NCBI GenBank assembly: GCA_017853515.1
Contig: JAFMJK010000113.1
Span: 1-7,157, forward strand
From: Chthoniobacterales bacterium
Lineage (GTDB): Bacteria > Verrucomicrobiota > Verrucomicrobiia > Chthoniobacterales > JACTMZ01
Direction: 5' to 3'
DNA: 7,157 nucleotides
Made by a program: the position numbers and the translations under genes. Under the pieces are notes generated by a model that was given only the letters and a program-made list of their open reading frames with translations, was not told where the DNA came from and did no database searches. Shown here one piece after another: positions 1 through 7,157 of the stretch. Positions within the stretch are counted from its first letter, which is position 1, and each line of letters starts with the position of its first letter.

Positions 1-1238
1 GCAGTGCCGTTCAAGGCACTGGTGTTGTAAACCGCATCTTGAAGTTGCGTGATGTATTCCGGCGTAGATCCGTCCGGATACTGGCGCTCAAGATAACCGA
101 GACGAGTTTGGCCATCGTAAAAAATCGGCAGACCGAACAAGGGCGCTTGCTTGGCGGTCCAAGTGAACTCAGGCAGGCGCGAGGTGACCTCCTGCCAGTC
201 GTTCATCTGCCAGCGGGCGAGAATATTGAACTGGAAATTCTCGGTCAGCCAGTTGCCGGAGACGTTGTTGTCCGGTTGCGGATCCAGAACAAACTCGCTC
301 GGGAAATAGTCCTGGAGAAAATATTGGTCGCTGACCGCATTGATGTCGGCCGTGGCGTAGACGTCGTCATTCACCACCAACCGGTTTTGGAAGGATACAA
401 TCCAGCGACCGCTCTCCGGTTCTTCGGTGCGCTGAAACGCCGTGTTGTTGACCGTCGGATCCGTGTCGTCCGCGTAATAGAATCGGAATTTGCCTGTGCT
501 CTTGTCGTTCGGACCGTAGACCGACTCGAGGTCGAAACCCCCGGCGATGCCCCTCTCGCTGCGGTAGTCGAAGTGCACCGTCGCATCGGTCTTCGTCGTC
601 AGGGGAAAAGTGTAGCCGAGCAGCAGGAACGCACCCCACGTGGAGTTGAATCCCGGTTTGATATCCCACCCCATCTCGCCCAGGGGTGCATAGACATAAG
701 GGAACCAGAAAACCGGGGTCTCGCCGACATAGAGGGTGGCGTTGGAAAGAATGACGCGGTCGTCCGGGTAAATGCGCGCCGATTTGGCCCGCAGACGGTA
801 GTCGGGCTGTGAACTGTCACTCGTCGTCAGGGTGAGCGACCGTGCCCGGAACTGCCTCAGCGTCGGCGCGCGCATGCTCACCGTGCTGAATTTGAAGATT
901 TGGTCCCCGCCCTCGAAGTCCAGCGCGCGGATCTGGCGGCTCTCCAAATTGTAGACCGCGCGTTGCCCGTTCAAAACCTGGTCCTCGTTGTAAATGCGAA
1001 TGTTGCCGACCAGCAGGACCTCGCGGGTCTCCGGGTTGTATTCCGCGTAATCGCAGTAGATGTCCGTGCCCTGGAAATGGATCTGCACGTTGTCCTCGGC
1101 CACCGCCACGCCGTCGACAAAGCGCGTTTCGCCGTCGGCCCGGATTTCCACCGGCACATCGGTGAAACTGCCGAACTGGGCGCGCGCCGGAAGGCAAAGC
1201 AAGGATAGGCCCAGAAGGGCCGGCAGGAGTTTGCGCAT
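1..1238 (-). CDS. lptD: LPS-assembly protein LptD (OstA), N-terminal part, cut by window edge
   Basis: Minus-strand frame open from ATG at 1238 to the window edge: 412 codons with no stop. LptD is the outer-membrane barrel that, with LptE, inserts LPS into the outer leaflet. Residues 1-20 form a typical signal peptide (basic RK, hydrophobic leucine-rich core, ending PARA before Gln21). Residues about 28-170 look like the OstA/LptA-type beta-jellyroll, with repeated short strands such as REVLLVGNIRIYNEDQVLNG. The segment RVILSNATLYVGETPVFWFP, at about residues 172-191, resembles the family's stretch where the periplasmic domain passes into the barrel. The rest is aromatic-rich, polar strand-like sequence (FRFYYADD, FQFNILARWQMND) expected of a barrel. 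LptD proteins usually run to 700-900 residues, so about half is missing. No good Shine-Dalgarno precedes the ATG, but the signal peptide starts exactly there. galE lies 71 nt upstream on the same strand. Family assignment is confident; exact orthology is inferred from sequence character. Confidence 0.86.
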   Translation of the reverse strand, partial: MRKLLPALLGLSLLCLPARAQFGSFTDVPVEIRADGETRFVDGVAVAEDNVQIHFQGTDIYCDYAEYNPETREVLLVGNIRIYNEDQVLNGQRAVYNLESRQIRALDFEGGDQIFKFSTVSMRAPTLRQFRARSLTLTTSDSSQPDYRLRAKSARIYPDDRVILSNATLYVGETPVFWFPYVYAPLGEMGWDIKPGFNSTWGAFLLLGYTFPLTTKTDATVHFDYRSERGIAGGFDLESVYGPNDKSTGKFRFYYADDTDPTVNNTAFQRTEEPESGRWIVSFQNRLVVNDDVYATADINAVSDQYFLQDYFPSEFVLDPQPDNNVSGNWLTENFQFNILARWQMNDWQEVTSRLPEFTWTAKQAPLFGLPIFYDGQTRLGYLERQYPDGSTPEYITQLQDAVYNTSALNGT

Positions 1239-1254
1239 GCTGTCGCGAAAACTA

Positions 1255-1270
1255 GGGGAAAGCCCTCCCC
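1255..1270 (-). terminator. Weak hairpin between galE and lptD
   Basis: On the minus strand, GGGGA and TCCCC can pair around a 6-nt loop, followed by TAGTTTT. It lies 40-55 nt after the galE stop and 17 nt before the lptD start. The 5-bp stem and interrupted T-run make it at best a partial terminator or attenuator; it could be chance in GC-rich DNA. Confidence 0.2.
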
Positions 1271-1309
1271 GAGGCCAAGCAAATCCGCCCCCCACCCGAA
1301 AGAGATTCT

Positions 1310-2281
1310 TCAGGCCTCGTAGCCCTGCGGATTCCTCAAATGCCAGGCCCAGGCGCTTTCCACGATCGGCCGGATATTTTGGAACTTCGGCTCCCAGCCC
1401 AGCTCGGCGCGGATCCGGTCGGACGAGGCGATGAGCCGCGGCGGATCGCCGGCGCGGCGCGGCTTTTCCCGCACCGCGATCTCGCGGCCCGTCACGCTGC
1501 GGCAGCAATCGATCACCTCGCGCACCGAGGTCCCCCCGCCCGTGCCGAGGTTGAAAAAGCCGCTTCGCCCGCGATCGAGGGCGCGGATGTGGGCATCGGC
1601 CAAGTCGAGGATGTGGATGTAGTCGCGGATGCAGGTGCCGTCCGGCGTCTCGTAATCGGTGCCGTAGATTTCGACGGCTTCTTTCTGCCCGAGCGCGACC
1701 TTGAGCACGTTCGGAATCAGGTGCGTTTCGATGCGGTGGTCCTCGCCGAATTTTTCCGAGGCCCCCGCGGCGTTGAAATAGCGCAGTGCGGTGAAGCGCA
1801 GCCCGTGGATTTCGTCGTACCAGCGCAGGATCTTCTCGAACATCAGCTTCGATTCGCCGTAGGGGTTGATCGGACGCTGCGGCAGCGATTCGTCGATCGG
1901 CATGCGCTCAGGCACGCCGAACGTCGCGCAGGTCGAGCTGAAAACGAATTTCTTCACGCCGTTCTCCACCATGGCATCGAGCAGGTTCACCCCGCTGGAG
2001 ACATTGTTGCGGAAATACTTGGACGGATTTTCCATCGACTCGCCGACCAGCGCGTTGGCCGCGAAGTGCATGACCGCTTCGGGCCCGAACTCCCCGATGG
2101 CCCGCGTCACCGCTTCGCGGTCGGACAAGTCCGCCTGGTAAAACGTGGCCCGCGGGTCGACCGCCGCGCGGTGCCCTTCGGTCAGATTGTCGAGCACGGC
2201 CACTTCGTGTCCGCGATTGAGCATCTCTTCCACGCAAATGCTGCCGATGTAGCCGGCGCCGCCGGTGACGAAAATCTTCAT
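1310..2281 (-). CDS. galE: UDP-glucose 4-epimerase GalE
   Basis: Predicted 323-residue cytoplasmic enzyme interconverting UDP-glucose and UDP-galactose through an NAD-bound 4-keto intermediate; this feeds LPS, capsule or Leloir metabolism. It is an extended short-chain dehydrogenase. The NAD-binding glycine motif GGAGYIGS is at residues 7-14, followed by the acidic end of strand 2 (VLDNL, 29-33). FSSTCATFG (114-122) holds the catalytic Ser/Thr, here Thr117, and PYGESK (140-145) gives the YxxxK pair Tyr141 and Lys145. The GalE-typical ALRYFNAAGA and CIRDYIHILDLADAH segments follow. Length is slightly below the 330-340 residues of common GalE proteins and the fold appears complete. The glycine-motif start sits at residue 7, which supports this ATG; the ribosome binding site is weak (AAGAAAA). 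It lies 43 nt after the alpha-E gene and 71 nt before lptD on the same strand, so an envelope-polysaccharide role is plausible. Epimerases acting on UDP-GlcNAc or uronates look similar and cannot be excluded. Confidence 0.93.
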   Translation of the reverse strand: MKIFVTGGAGYIGSICVEEMLNRGHEVAVLDNLTEGHRAAVDPRATFYQADLSDREAVTRAIGEFGPEAVMHFAANALVGESMENPSKYFRNNVSSGVNLLDAMVENGVKKFVFSSTCATFGVPERMPIDESLPQRPINPYGESKLMFEKILRWYDEIHGLRFTALRYFNAAGASEKFGEDHRIETHLIPNVLKVALGQKEAVEIYGTDYETPDGTCIRDYIHILDLADAHIRALDRGRSGFFNLGTGGGTSVREVIDCCRSVTGREIAVREKPRRAGDPPRLIASSDRIRAELGWEPKFQNIRPIVESAWAWHLRNPQGYEA

Positions 2282-2324
2282 GGCATTTTCTTACGCGATC
2301 GCGCCGCGCGACACAAACCGTCTC

Positions 2325-3274
2325 TCAATACGCGCAATAGGTGCGGTGGAACGCGACATCCAACTCGATGAGGCGCGCCTGCACGCCGTCGAGATATTCG
2401 TGCAATCCCTGACGGAAAATGCCGTCGATCGTCGCATAGTCGAGTTGCGAGCGGAGCAAACCGGACATCCGCTCCGGCTCGTTCGAAAAATGGCCCTCGT
2501 CGGTCCCGCTGATCTGGTGAAGCGTCTCGTCGAGGCGGTCGACGCAGAAGCGGATGGTCCGCGGAAATTCGTCGTGGCAGATGAGAAATTCCGCGACACC
2601 CCAAGGCGTAACGTCTCCGCGGCGGATCTTCAGATACGCCTCCATGGCACTGCAGGAACGGAGCACATACATCCACTGCGAGATGTCGACATTCCCGCCC
2701 ACCTGTTCCCCGCTGGGCAGCAGGATGTGGTATTTCAAATCGAGGATGCGCGAGGTGCAGTCGGCGCGCTCCATGAATTTGCCCGCGCGGATGAACCGCC
2801 ACGCCTCGCCATGCGTCATGGTCGCGTCGGTCACCCCCTGGATAAGTTGCGATTCGTAAGTCACCTTGTCGTAGAAGTCGTGCGAACTGGCCCGGAACTC
2901 CCGGGCGGCCGAGCCGTCGCGGAAGTAGAGATACAGCCCGTTGATCTTCTCCCACATCTCGCTGGAGATCTGGTCGCGCACGGCGCGCGCGTTCTCGCGG
3001 GCGAAGCTGATGCAGGACTGGATCGAGTTGGGGTTGCGCGCCTCGAAAGTCACGTAATCGAGCACCGCGGCCGCCGTGAATTCGGGGTGCAACTGACGGA
3101 AAAGCTCCGTGTCCTCCAGCGTGCTGAGGATCGGGAGCCAGAATTGGCGCTCGGTCTCTTCGTTCCGGTTTTCCAGGTCGAGCAGCATCTGCCCGTTCAC
3201 GTCGAGCAGGCGCGAATTGTTCTCGGCGCGCTCGATATACCGGCCGATCCAGAAAGTGGAATCCCCGACGCGGC

Positions 3275-3281
<7 letters not shown>
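2325..3281 (-). CDS. Alpha-E domain protein (DUF403 type), partner of ATP-grasp protein
   Basis: A 318-residue, mostly alpha-helical protein matching the alpha-E family in length and motifs. Two copies of the family signature are visible: [15 protein letters not shown] at residues 14-28 and [17 protein letters not shown] at 168-184. This shows the internal duplication, with conserved Arg-Glu/Asp acidic helices. Further family-like segments are [20 protein letters not shown] (227-246) and the C-terminal [13 protein letters not shown]. There is no signal peptide or membrane segment. Biochemical function is unknown; the family is predicted from gene context to work with ATP-grasp ligases in peptide synthesis or modification. 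The chosen start (ATG at 3281) aligns with family N-termini ([20 protein letters not shown]) and has GGAGG nine bases upstream; the longer upstream frame is an arginine-rich shadow of the ATP-grasp gene. The start lies inside the ATP-grasp gene (ATGCTGA, 7-nt overlap), implying translational coupling. Confidence 0.93.
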
Positions 3282-4735
<1,454 letters not shown>

Positions 4736-4788
4736 AGGAGGGGTCGGGAAAACGCCATTAAAGCACGAAGCATGCCACCCCCGAAAGA

Positions 4789-4809
4789 CCGCCGGTTCTG
4801 CAGCGGCGG
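4789..4809 (-). terminator. GC-rich hairpin after carbonic anhydrase gene
   Basis: CCGCCG (4809-4804 on the minus strand) can pair with CGGCGG (4794-4789) around a 9-nt loop, 21 nt past the carbonic anhydrase stop, followed only by TCTTTC. The stem is perfect but the T-run is poor, so termination would be partial. It lies in the 95-nt gap before the ATP-grasp gene; no convincing promoter was seen in that gap. Confidence 0.22.
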
Positions 4810-4830
4810 CCGCACATCGCCGCGACAACC

Positions 4831-5418
4831 TCAGGCCGCCTTGCCGATTTCGGTCGCTTCTTTGATCTCTTCCAGTTTCCCCGACCGCACGTCGTAAAGA
4901 TACCCGTAAACCGGGATCGACCTCGGAATGAGCGGGTGGTTGCGGATCTTTTTCACATCGTCGATCACCGCTTGGCGGTCGTCGGTGAAGGTCAGCCAGT
5001 CGATCTTCGCGCCCTCGGGCGACCCCGGGCCTTGCCCCACGTCACGCCAACCGTTTTCGTCGACCACCGCCTGCTCGAGGCTCTTGGAGAGCAGGTCGCC
5101 CATGATCTGGTTGTTGAAAAGGACCATGCCGCAGTCGGTGTGATGGATGACGAAAAATTCTTTCGTGCCGAGCAGCTTGTAGGAAATGACCAGCGAGCGG
5201 ATTGCGTCGTCACTCGCGCGGCCTCCCGCATTGCGGATGACGTGCGCGTCGCCCTCGGACAAGCCGGCAAACTTCGCGGGATCCATCCGCGCATCCATGC
5301 AGGTCAGCACGGAGAAGCGGCACGACGGCGGCAACGGCAGCTTGCCTTTCTCGCCGAAGCTCGCGACGTATTCGGCATTGGCTTTTTCGACACTTTGGAC
5401 CACGGGGGATTTGTTCAT
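4831..5418 (-). CDS. Beta-class carbonic anhydrase
   Basis: Predicted 195-residue zinc enzyme that hydrates CO2 to bicarbonate in the cytoplasm. The active-site residues are all present: CMDAR at 40-44 gives zinc ligand Cys40 and the Asp42-Arg44 dyad, and HHTDCGM at 92-98 gives zinc ligands His93 and Cys96. HVIRNAGGR (59-67) and [18 protein letters not shown] (70-87) are also family-typical. The arrangement, including LPPS before the first motif and a C-terminal [14 protein letters not shown], resembles the short beta-CA group that includes mycobacterial Rv1284, which is about 163 residues; this protein is longer by an insert around residues 105-140 and a slightly longer N-terminus. ATG 5418 is chosen because sequence upstream is not family-like; ATG 5427 (adds MGI) is nearly as good, while the far upstream ATG at 5592 is unlikely. 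It is the first minus-strand gene, divergent from pyrE. Bicarbonate supply to pyrimidine synthesis is a possible but unproven link. Confidence 0.93.
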   Translation of the reverse strand: MNKSPVVQSVEKANAEYVASFGEKGKLPLPPSCRFSVLTCMDARMDPAKFAGLSEGDAHVIRNAGGRASDDAIRSLVISYKLLGTKEFFVIHHTDCGMVLFNNQIMGDLLSKSLEQAVVDENGWRDVGQGPGSPEGAKIDWLTFTDDRQAVIDDVKKIRNHPLIPRSIPVYGYLYDVRSGKLEEIKEATEIGKAA

Positions 5419-5649
5419 GATTCCCATACGATACGCGGGATCGCTGTCCGAGGAAGCAAAAGTGGAGGTTGTTTTGAGTTTGGCTCGGAGGCGCCGGCGG
5501 GAAGTCCCGCAGGGGCTTACGATCACGACCAGGACTCGGCCCATCCTGCAGCGGAAGGCGATCAGCACGGCAGCAGCCTTCGGGCTATCCAACCATGGAG
5601 ATCCGCACTATAGACGGACACGCGGCGTGTTCCGCGTCCGCTTGCTTCC
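5419..5649. promoter_or_regulatory. Divergent spacer between carbonic anhydrase gene and pyrE
   Basis: This 231-nt stretch must hold the start signals for both transcription directions. A TATAGA at 5609-5614 on the plus strand could be a -10 box for pyrE, but the base stretch 17 nt upstream (TATCCA) is a poor -35. A perfect inverted repeat GCGGGA-AG-TCCCGC lies at 5497-5510, roughly mid-spacer, and might be an operator. No convincing promoter was seen for the minus strand. No open frame here looks like a gene. Confidence 0.4.
5615..5640 (+). promoter_or_regulatory. Stable leader hairpin immediately before pyrE
   Basis: CGG (5615-5617) plus ACGCGG (5620-5625) pair with CCGCGT plus CCG (5632-5640), giving 9 GC-rich pairs with a 2-nt AC bulge and a CGTGTT loop. 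The structure ends 9 nt before the pyrE ATG and occupies where a ribosome binding site would be; no Shine-Dalgarno is present. A smaller competing fold, ACACG-CGG-CGTGT (5618-5630), overlaps it. No T-run follows, so this is not an intrinsic terminator; a translational control role is inference. Confidence 0.35.
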
Positions 5650-6222
5650 ATGACTCAAAACGAAATCCTCGACCTCTTCCGTCAAACCGGCGCCCTGCTG
5701 CACGGCCACTTCGTCCTCCGCTCCGGCCTGCACAGCCGCGAATTCTTCCAATGTGCCCTGCTCTTGCGTGACACCAAAGTCGCCGAGCAAGTCTGCGGCG
5801 CACTCGCCGATCAAGTTCGCGGCATCGATTGCGATACCGTCATCTCCCCCGCCCTCGGCGGCATGCTGGTCGGACAGGAAGTCGCACGCCAACTTGGCAG
5901 GCCGCACATCTTTGCCGAAAAGGACGACAATGGCGCGCTCGTCATGCGCCGCGGCTTCCAAATCAAACCCGGAGAGAAATTCATCGTCATTGAAGACGTT
6001 GTCACCCGCGGCGGGCGTCTCATGGAGACGGTCGACATCGTGAAAAAGCACGGCGGCACGGTCGCCGCCGCCGCCTGCCTGGTCAATCGCTCCGGCGGAC
6101 AACTCCCCGCGATGGACTTTCCGTTCCACGGATTGGTCGAACTCAACCCCGAGACGTTTTCTCCCGATGCGCTGCCCCCCGATCTCGCCGGAACCGAAGC
6201 GGTCAAACCGGGGAGCAAATAA
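5650..6222 (+). CDS. pyrE: Orotate phosphoribosyltransferase PyrE
   Basis: Predicted 190-residue cytoplasmic enzyme converting orotate and PRPP to orotidine 5'-monophosphate, the fifth step of de novo UMP synthesis. The type I phosphoribosyltransferase fold is visible: HFVLRSGLHSREFFQCALLL (20-39) is the OPRT N-terminal orotate-side motif, TVISPALGGMLVGQEVARQL (63-82) the first phosphate loop, FAEKDDNGALVMRRGF (88-103) the flexible catalytic loop region, and FIVIEDVVTRGGR (111-123) the PRPP-binding loop with the Glu115-Asp116 pair. The short form with RRGF resembles the Thermus-type PyrE subgroup more than the enterobacterial one, which is about 213 residues. The PRPP loop reads TRGGR where TTGGS is more usual. 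No Shine-Dalgarno precedes the ATG; a hairpin occupies the leader. The stop codon abuts the methyltransferase start, so the two genes are likely co-translated. Confidence 0.95.
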   Translation: MTQNEILDLFRQTGALLHGHFVLRSGLHSREFFQCALLLRDTKVAEQVCGALADQVRGIDCDTVISPALGGMLVGQEVARQLGRPHIFAEKDDNGALVMRRGFQIKPGEKFIVIEDVVTRGGRLMETVDIVKKHGGTVAAAACLVNRSGGQLPAMDFPFHGLVELNPETFSPDALPPDLAGTEAVKPGSK

Positions 6223-6915
6223 ATGGGAAACGCCGTCCACGCGTTTTTCTCGCAGTGGGATATTTACCGACTCTGCATCGAGCACAACACCCTGTTCCAC
6301 CGCGAGGTCGGTGAAATCCTGCGCCGCGAAATGCAGGCGCGAAGCGAGCCTTTCACTTTCCTCGACCTGGCCTGCGGGGACGCCGACCTCACCGCGTCCG
6401 CGCTGCGCGGGAGCGCGGTGCGCGCCTACACCGGGGTGGACTTCTCCGCCCCGGCCCTCGCCCTTGCCGCGGAGGGGGTGGCCGCGCTCGGCTGTCCGCG
6501 GACGCTGCACGAAACGGACTTCGCCGGTTTCCTCCGCGACAACAACGGGACCTTCGGTGTCGTTTATCTCGGGCTCTCCTTGCACCATCTCGATACCGCG
6601 GCGAAGCGCGAAACGATGCGGCATCTGCGGCGGGCCACTGCGGCAGACGGCACGTTTTACCTCTTCGAACCCATCCTTCACGGCGGCGAATCGCGCGAGG
6701 GGTATGTCGCGCGCTGGGCCGCGGCGATGGACGGTCCTTACGATCCCTTCCCCGCCGACGCGCGCGAAGCATTGCTCGAGCATGTCGCCGAGTCCGAGCG
6801 GCCCGAATCGCCGGAGGACTATCTGGCGTTGGCCCGCGAAGCCGGTTTTCATCACGGCGAAGTCCTCTTCACCGATCCCGGAAGTTTCTACTCCCTGTTC
6901 CGTTTTTCCGCATGA
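6223..6915 (+). CDS. Class I SAM-dependent methyltransferase, substrate unknown
   Basis: Predicted 230-residue cytoplasmic methyltransferase. FLDLACGDADLT (46-57) is motif I, the SAM-binding glycine region; YTGVDFS (69-75) carries the acidic residue (Asp73) that should hold the SAM ribose; VVYLGLSLHHLD (113-124) is motif IV-like, and ADGTFYLFEP (141-150) is the following strand. The LHHLD segment is common in small-molecule methyltransferases of the Methyltransf_12/25 type, but the substrate cannot be read from sequence. The N-terminal 40 residues are helical and the C-terminal part (160-230) may form the substrate cap. The ATG follows the pyrE TAA with no gap, and GGGGAG inside the end of pyrE sits 7 nt upstream as a good ribosome binding site, so coupling with pyrE is likely. 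Confidence 0.85.
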   Translation: MGNAVHAFFSQWDIYRLCIEHNTLFHREVGEILRREMQARSEPFTFLDLACGDADLTASALRGSAVRAYTGVDFSAPALALAAEGVAALGCPRTLHETDFAGFLRDNNGTFGVVYLGLSLHHLDTAAKRETMRHLRRATAADGTFYLFEPILHGGESREGYVARWAAAMDGPYDPFPADAREALLEHVAESERPESPEDYLALAREAGFHHGEVLFTDPGSFYSLFRFSA

Positions 6916-6931
6916 AGCCAAAAACAGAGTT

Positions 6932-7053
6932 GAAAGTTGAGCGATGAGAGCCGGAGCGAGGCGCCGCATCCCGACTTCAACCTCGTGGTGATCGGACGCT
7001 CAAATTTTTCCGTTCCAGTTCCTAAACCCTCGACCATAGACCCTCAACTTTTC
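6932..7053. repeat. Inverted-repeat-bounded intergenic element
   Basis: GAAAGTTGAG (6932-6941) is matched in inverse orientation by CTCAACTTTTC (7043-7053), differing by one extra A/T. Near the right end, ACCCTCGAC (7026-7034) and ACCCTCAAC (7040-7048) form a direct repeat with 14-nt spacing. The interval fills most of the gap between the methyltransferase and yhbY and contains no gene. It could be a dispersed intergenic repeat, but a single copy cannot show that. Confidence 0.3.
6933..7009 (+). terminator. Large stem-loop with T-run after the pyrE-methyltransferase genes
   Basis: TTGAGCG (6937-6943) pairs perfectly with CGCTCAA (6997-7003), followed by ATTTTT (7004-7009). After one mismatch, AAA (6933-6935) can extend the stem with TTT (7005-7007). 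The 53-nt interior contains a second helix, CGAGG (6957-6961) with CCTCG (6981-6985). It starts 18 nt after the methyltransferase stop and most likely ends that transcript. The loop is unusually long for a simple intrinsic terminator, so a structured RNA with a terminal stem is an alternative. Confidence 0.4.
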
Positions 7054-7060
7054 TCTCCGC

Positions 7061-7157
7061 ATGAACCAACCCACGCTCCGCGAACTCAAAGCCCGGTCGC
7101 AAAAACTCAAACCCATCATCCATGTCGGGCACGAGGGGGTGACCGATGCCCTTGTCG
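7061..7157 (+). CDS. yhbY: YhbY-type CRM-domain RNA-binding protein, N-terminus, cut by window edge
   Basis: The first 32 codons are visible. The sequence LRELKARSQKLKPIIHVG, then HEGVTDALV, matches the start of the CRS1-YhbY (CRM) domain, where a helix is followed by KP-(V/I)-(V/I)-x-(V/L)-G-x-x-G-(V/L)-(T/S). The GxxG loop (here Gly-His-Glu-Gly) is the RNA-contact loop. Family members are about 95-105 residues and associate with pre-50S ribosomal particles, so this protein probably acts in ribosome assembly. The start is the first ATG in frame with the domain; the preceding bases are pyrimidine-rich (CAACTTTTCTCTCCGC) with no Shine-Dalgarno. It probably has its own promoter, given the likely terminator upstream. 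Confidence 0.85.
   Translation, partial: MNQPTLRELKARSQKLKPIIHVGHEGVTDALV

Noticed and set aside
39..812. 257-codon open frame on the plus strand
   Set aside because: It is antisense to the lptD reading frame, which has a signal peptide, OstA-like strands and barrel character.
1340..2371. 343-codon open frame on the plus strand
   Set aside because: It is antisense to galE, which has intact catalytic motifs, and its product looks like a histidine/arginine-rich mirror sequence.
4736..4828. N-terminal extension of the ATP-grasp protein to ATG 4828
   Set aside because: The 31 extra residues are alanine-rich and do not resemble family N-termini, whereas ATG 4735 does.
5608..6969. 453-codon open frame on the minus strand
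   Set aside because: It lies antisense to pyrE and the methyltransferase, both with clear family motifs. Its own translation is arginine/glutamate/valine-rich with no recognisable domain, as expected for an antisense frame in GC-rich coding DNA.
6932..7053. tRNA, CRISPR or SAH-riboswitch identity for the structured spacer
   Set aside because: There is no cloverleaf or T-loop signature and no regularly spaced identical repeats, and the helix order does not fit the SAH riboswitch pattern as I know it.

Overview
The window reads as chromosomal DNA of a GC-rich Gram-negative bacterium. An LptD/OstA gene implies an outer membrane with LPS or a similar glycolipid. The protein types and gene mix suggest Verrucomicrobiota or a close relative; this is inference from general resemblance, not from a marker gene. 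No mobile element, phage gene, CRISPR array, rRNA or tRNA was seen, and coding style looks uniform throughout.

Layout. The left three quarters (1-5418) hold five genes, all on the minus strand. In transcription order they are: a beta-class carbonic anhydrase (5418-4831), a circularly permuted ATP-grasp protein (4735-3275), an alpha-E domain protein (3281-2325, overlapping the ATP-grasp gene by 7 nt), galE (2281-1310), and the N-terminal 412 codons of lptD (1238 to the window edge). Intergenic gaps are 95, -7, 43 and 71 nt, so some or all may be co-transcribed. A 231-nt divergent spacer (5419-5649) separates this block from the plus-strand block: pyrE (5650-6222), an abutting SAM-dependent methyltransferase (6223-6915), a 145-nt structured spacer, and the first 32 codons of a YhbY-type RNA-binding protein (7061 onward).

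How the genes fit together. ATP-grasp plus alpha-E is a recurrent bacterial pair predicted to make or ligate a peptide whose product is, to my knowledge, not established. Here it is translationally coupled and lies upstream of two envelope genes: galE (UDP-sugar supply) and lptD (LPS insertion). The plus-strand block is housekeeping: pyrimidine synthesis (PyrE), an unassigned methyltransferase, and a ribosome-associated CRM-domain protein.

The less ordinary signals are the ATP-grasp/alpha-E cassette and its context, a stable hairpin covering the pyrE leader just before the start codon, and a structured spacer at 6932-7053 with a long stem-loop, a T-run and terminal inverted repeats.
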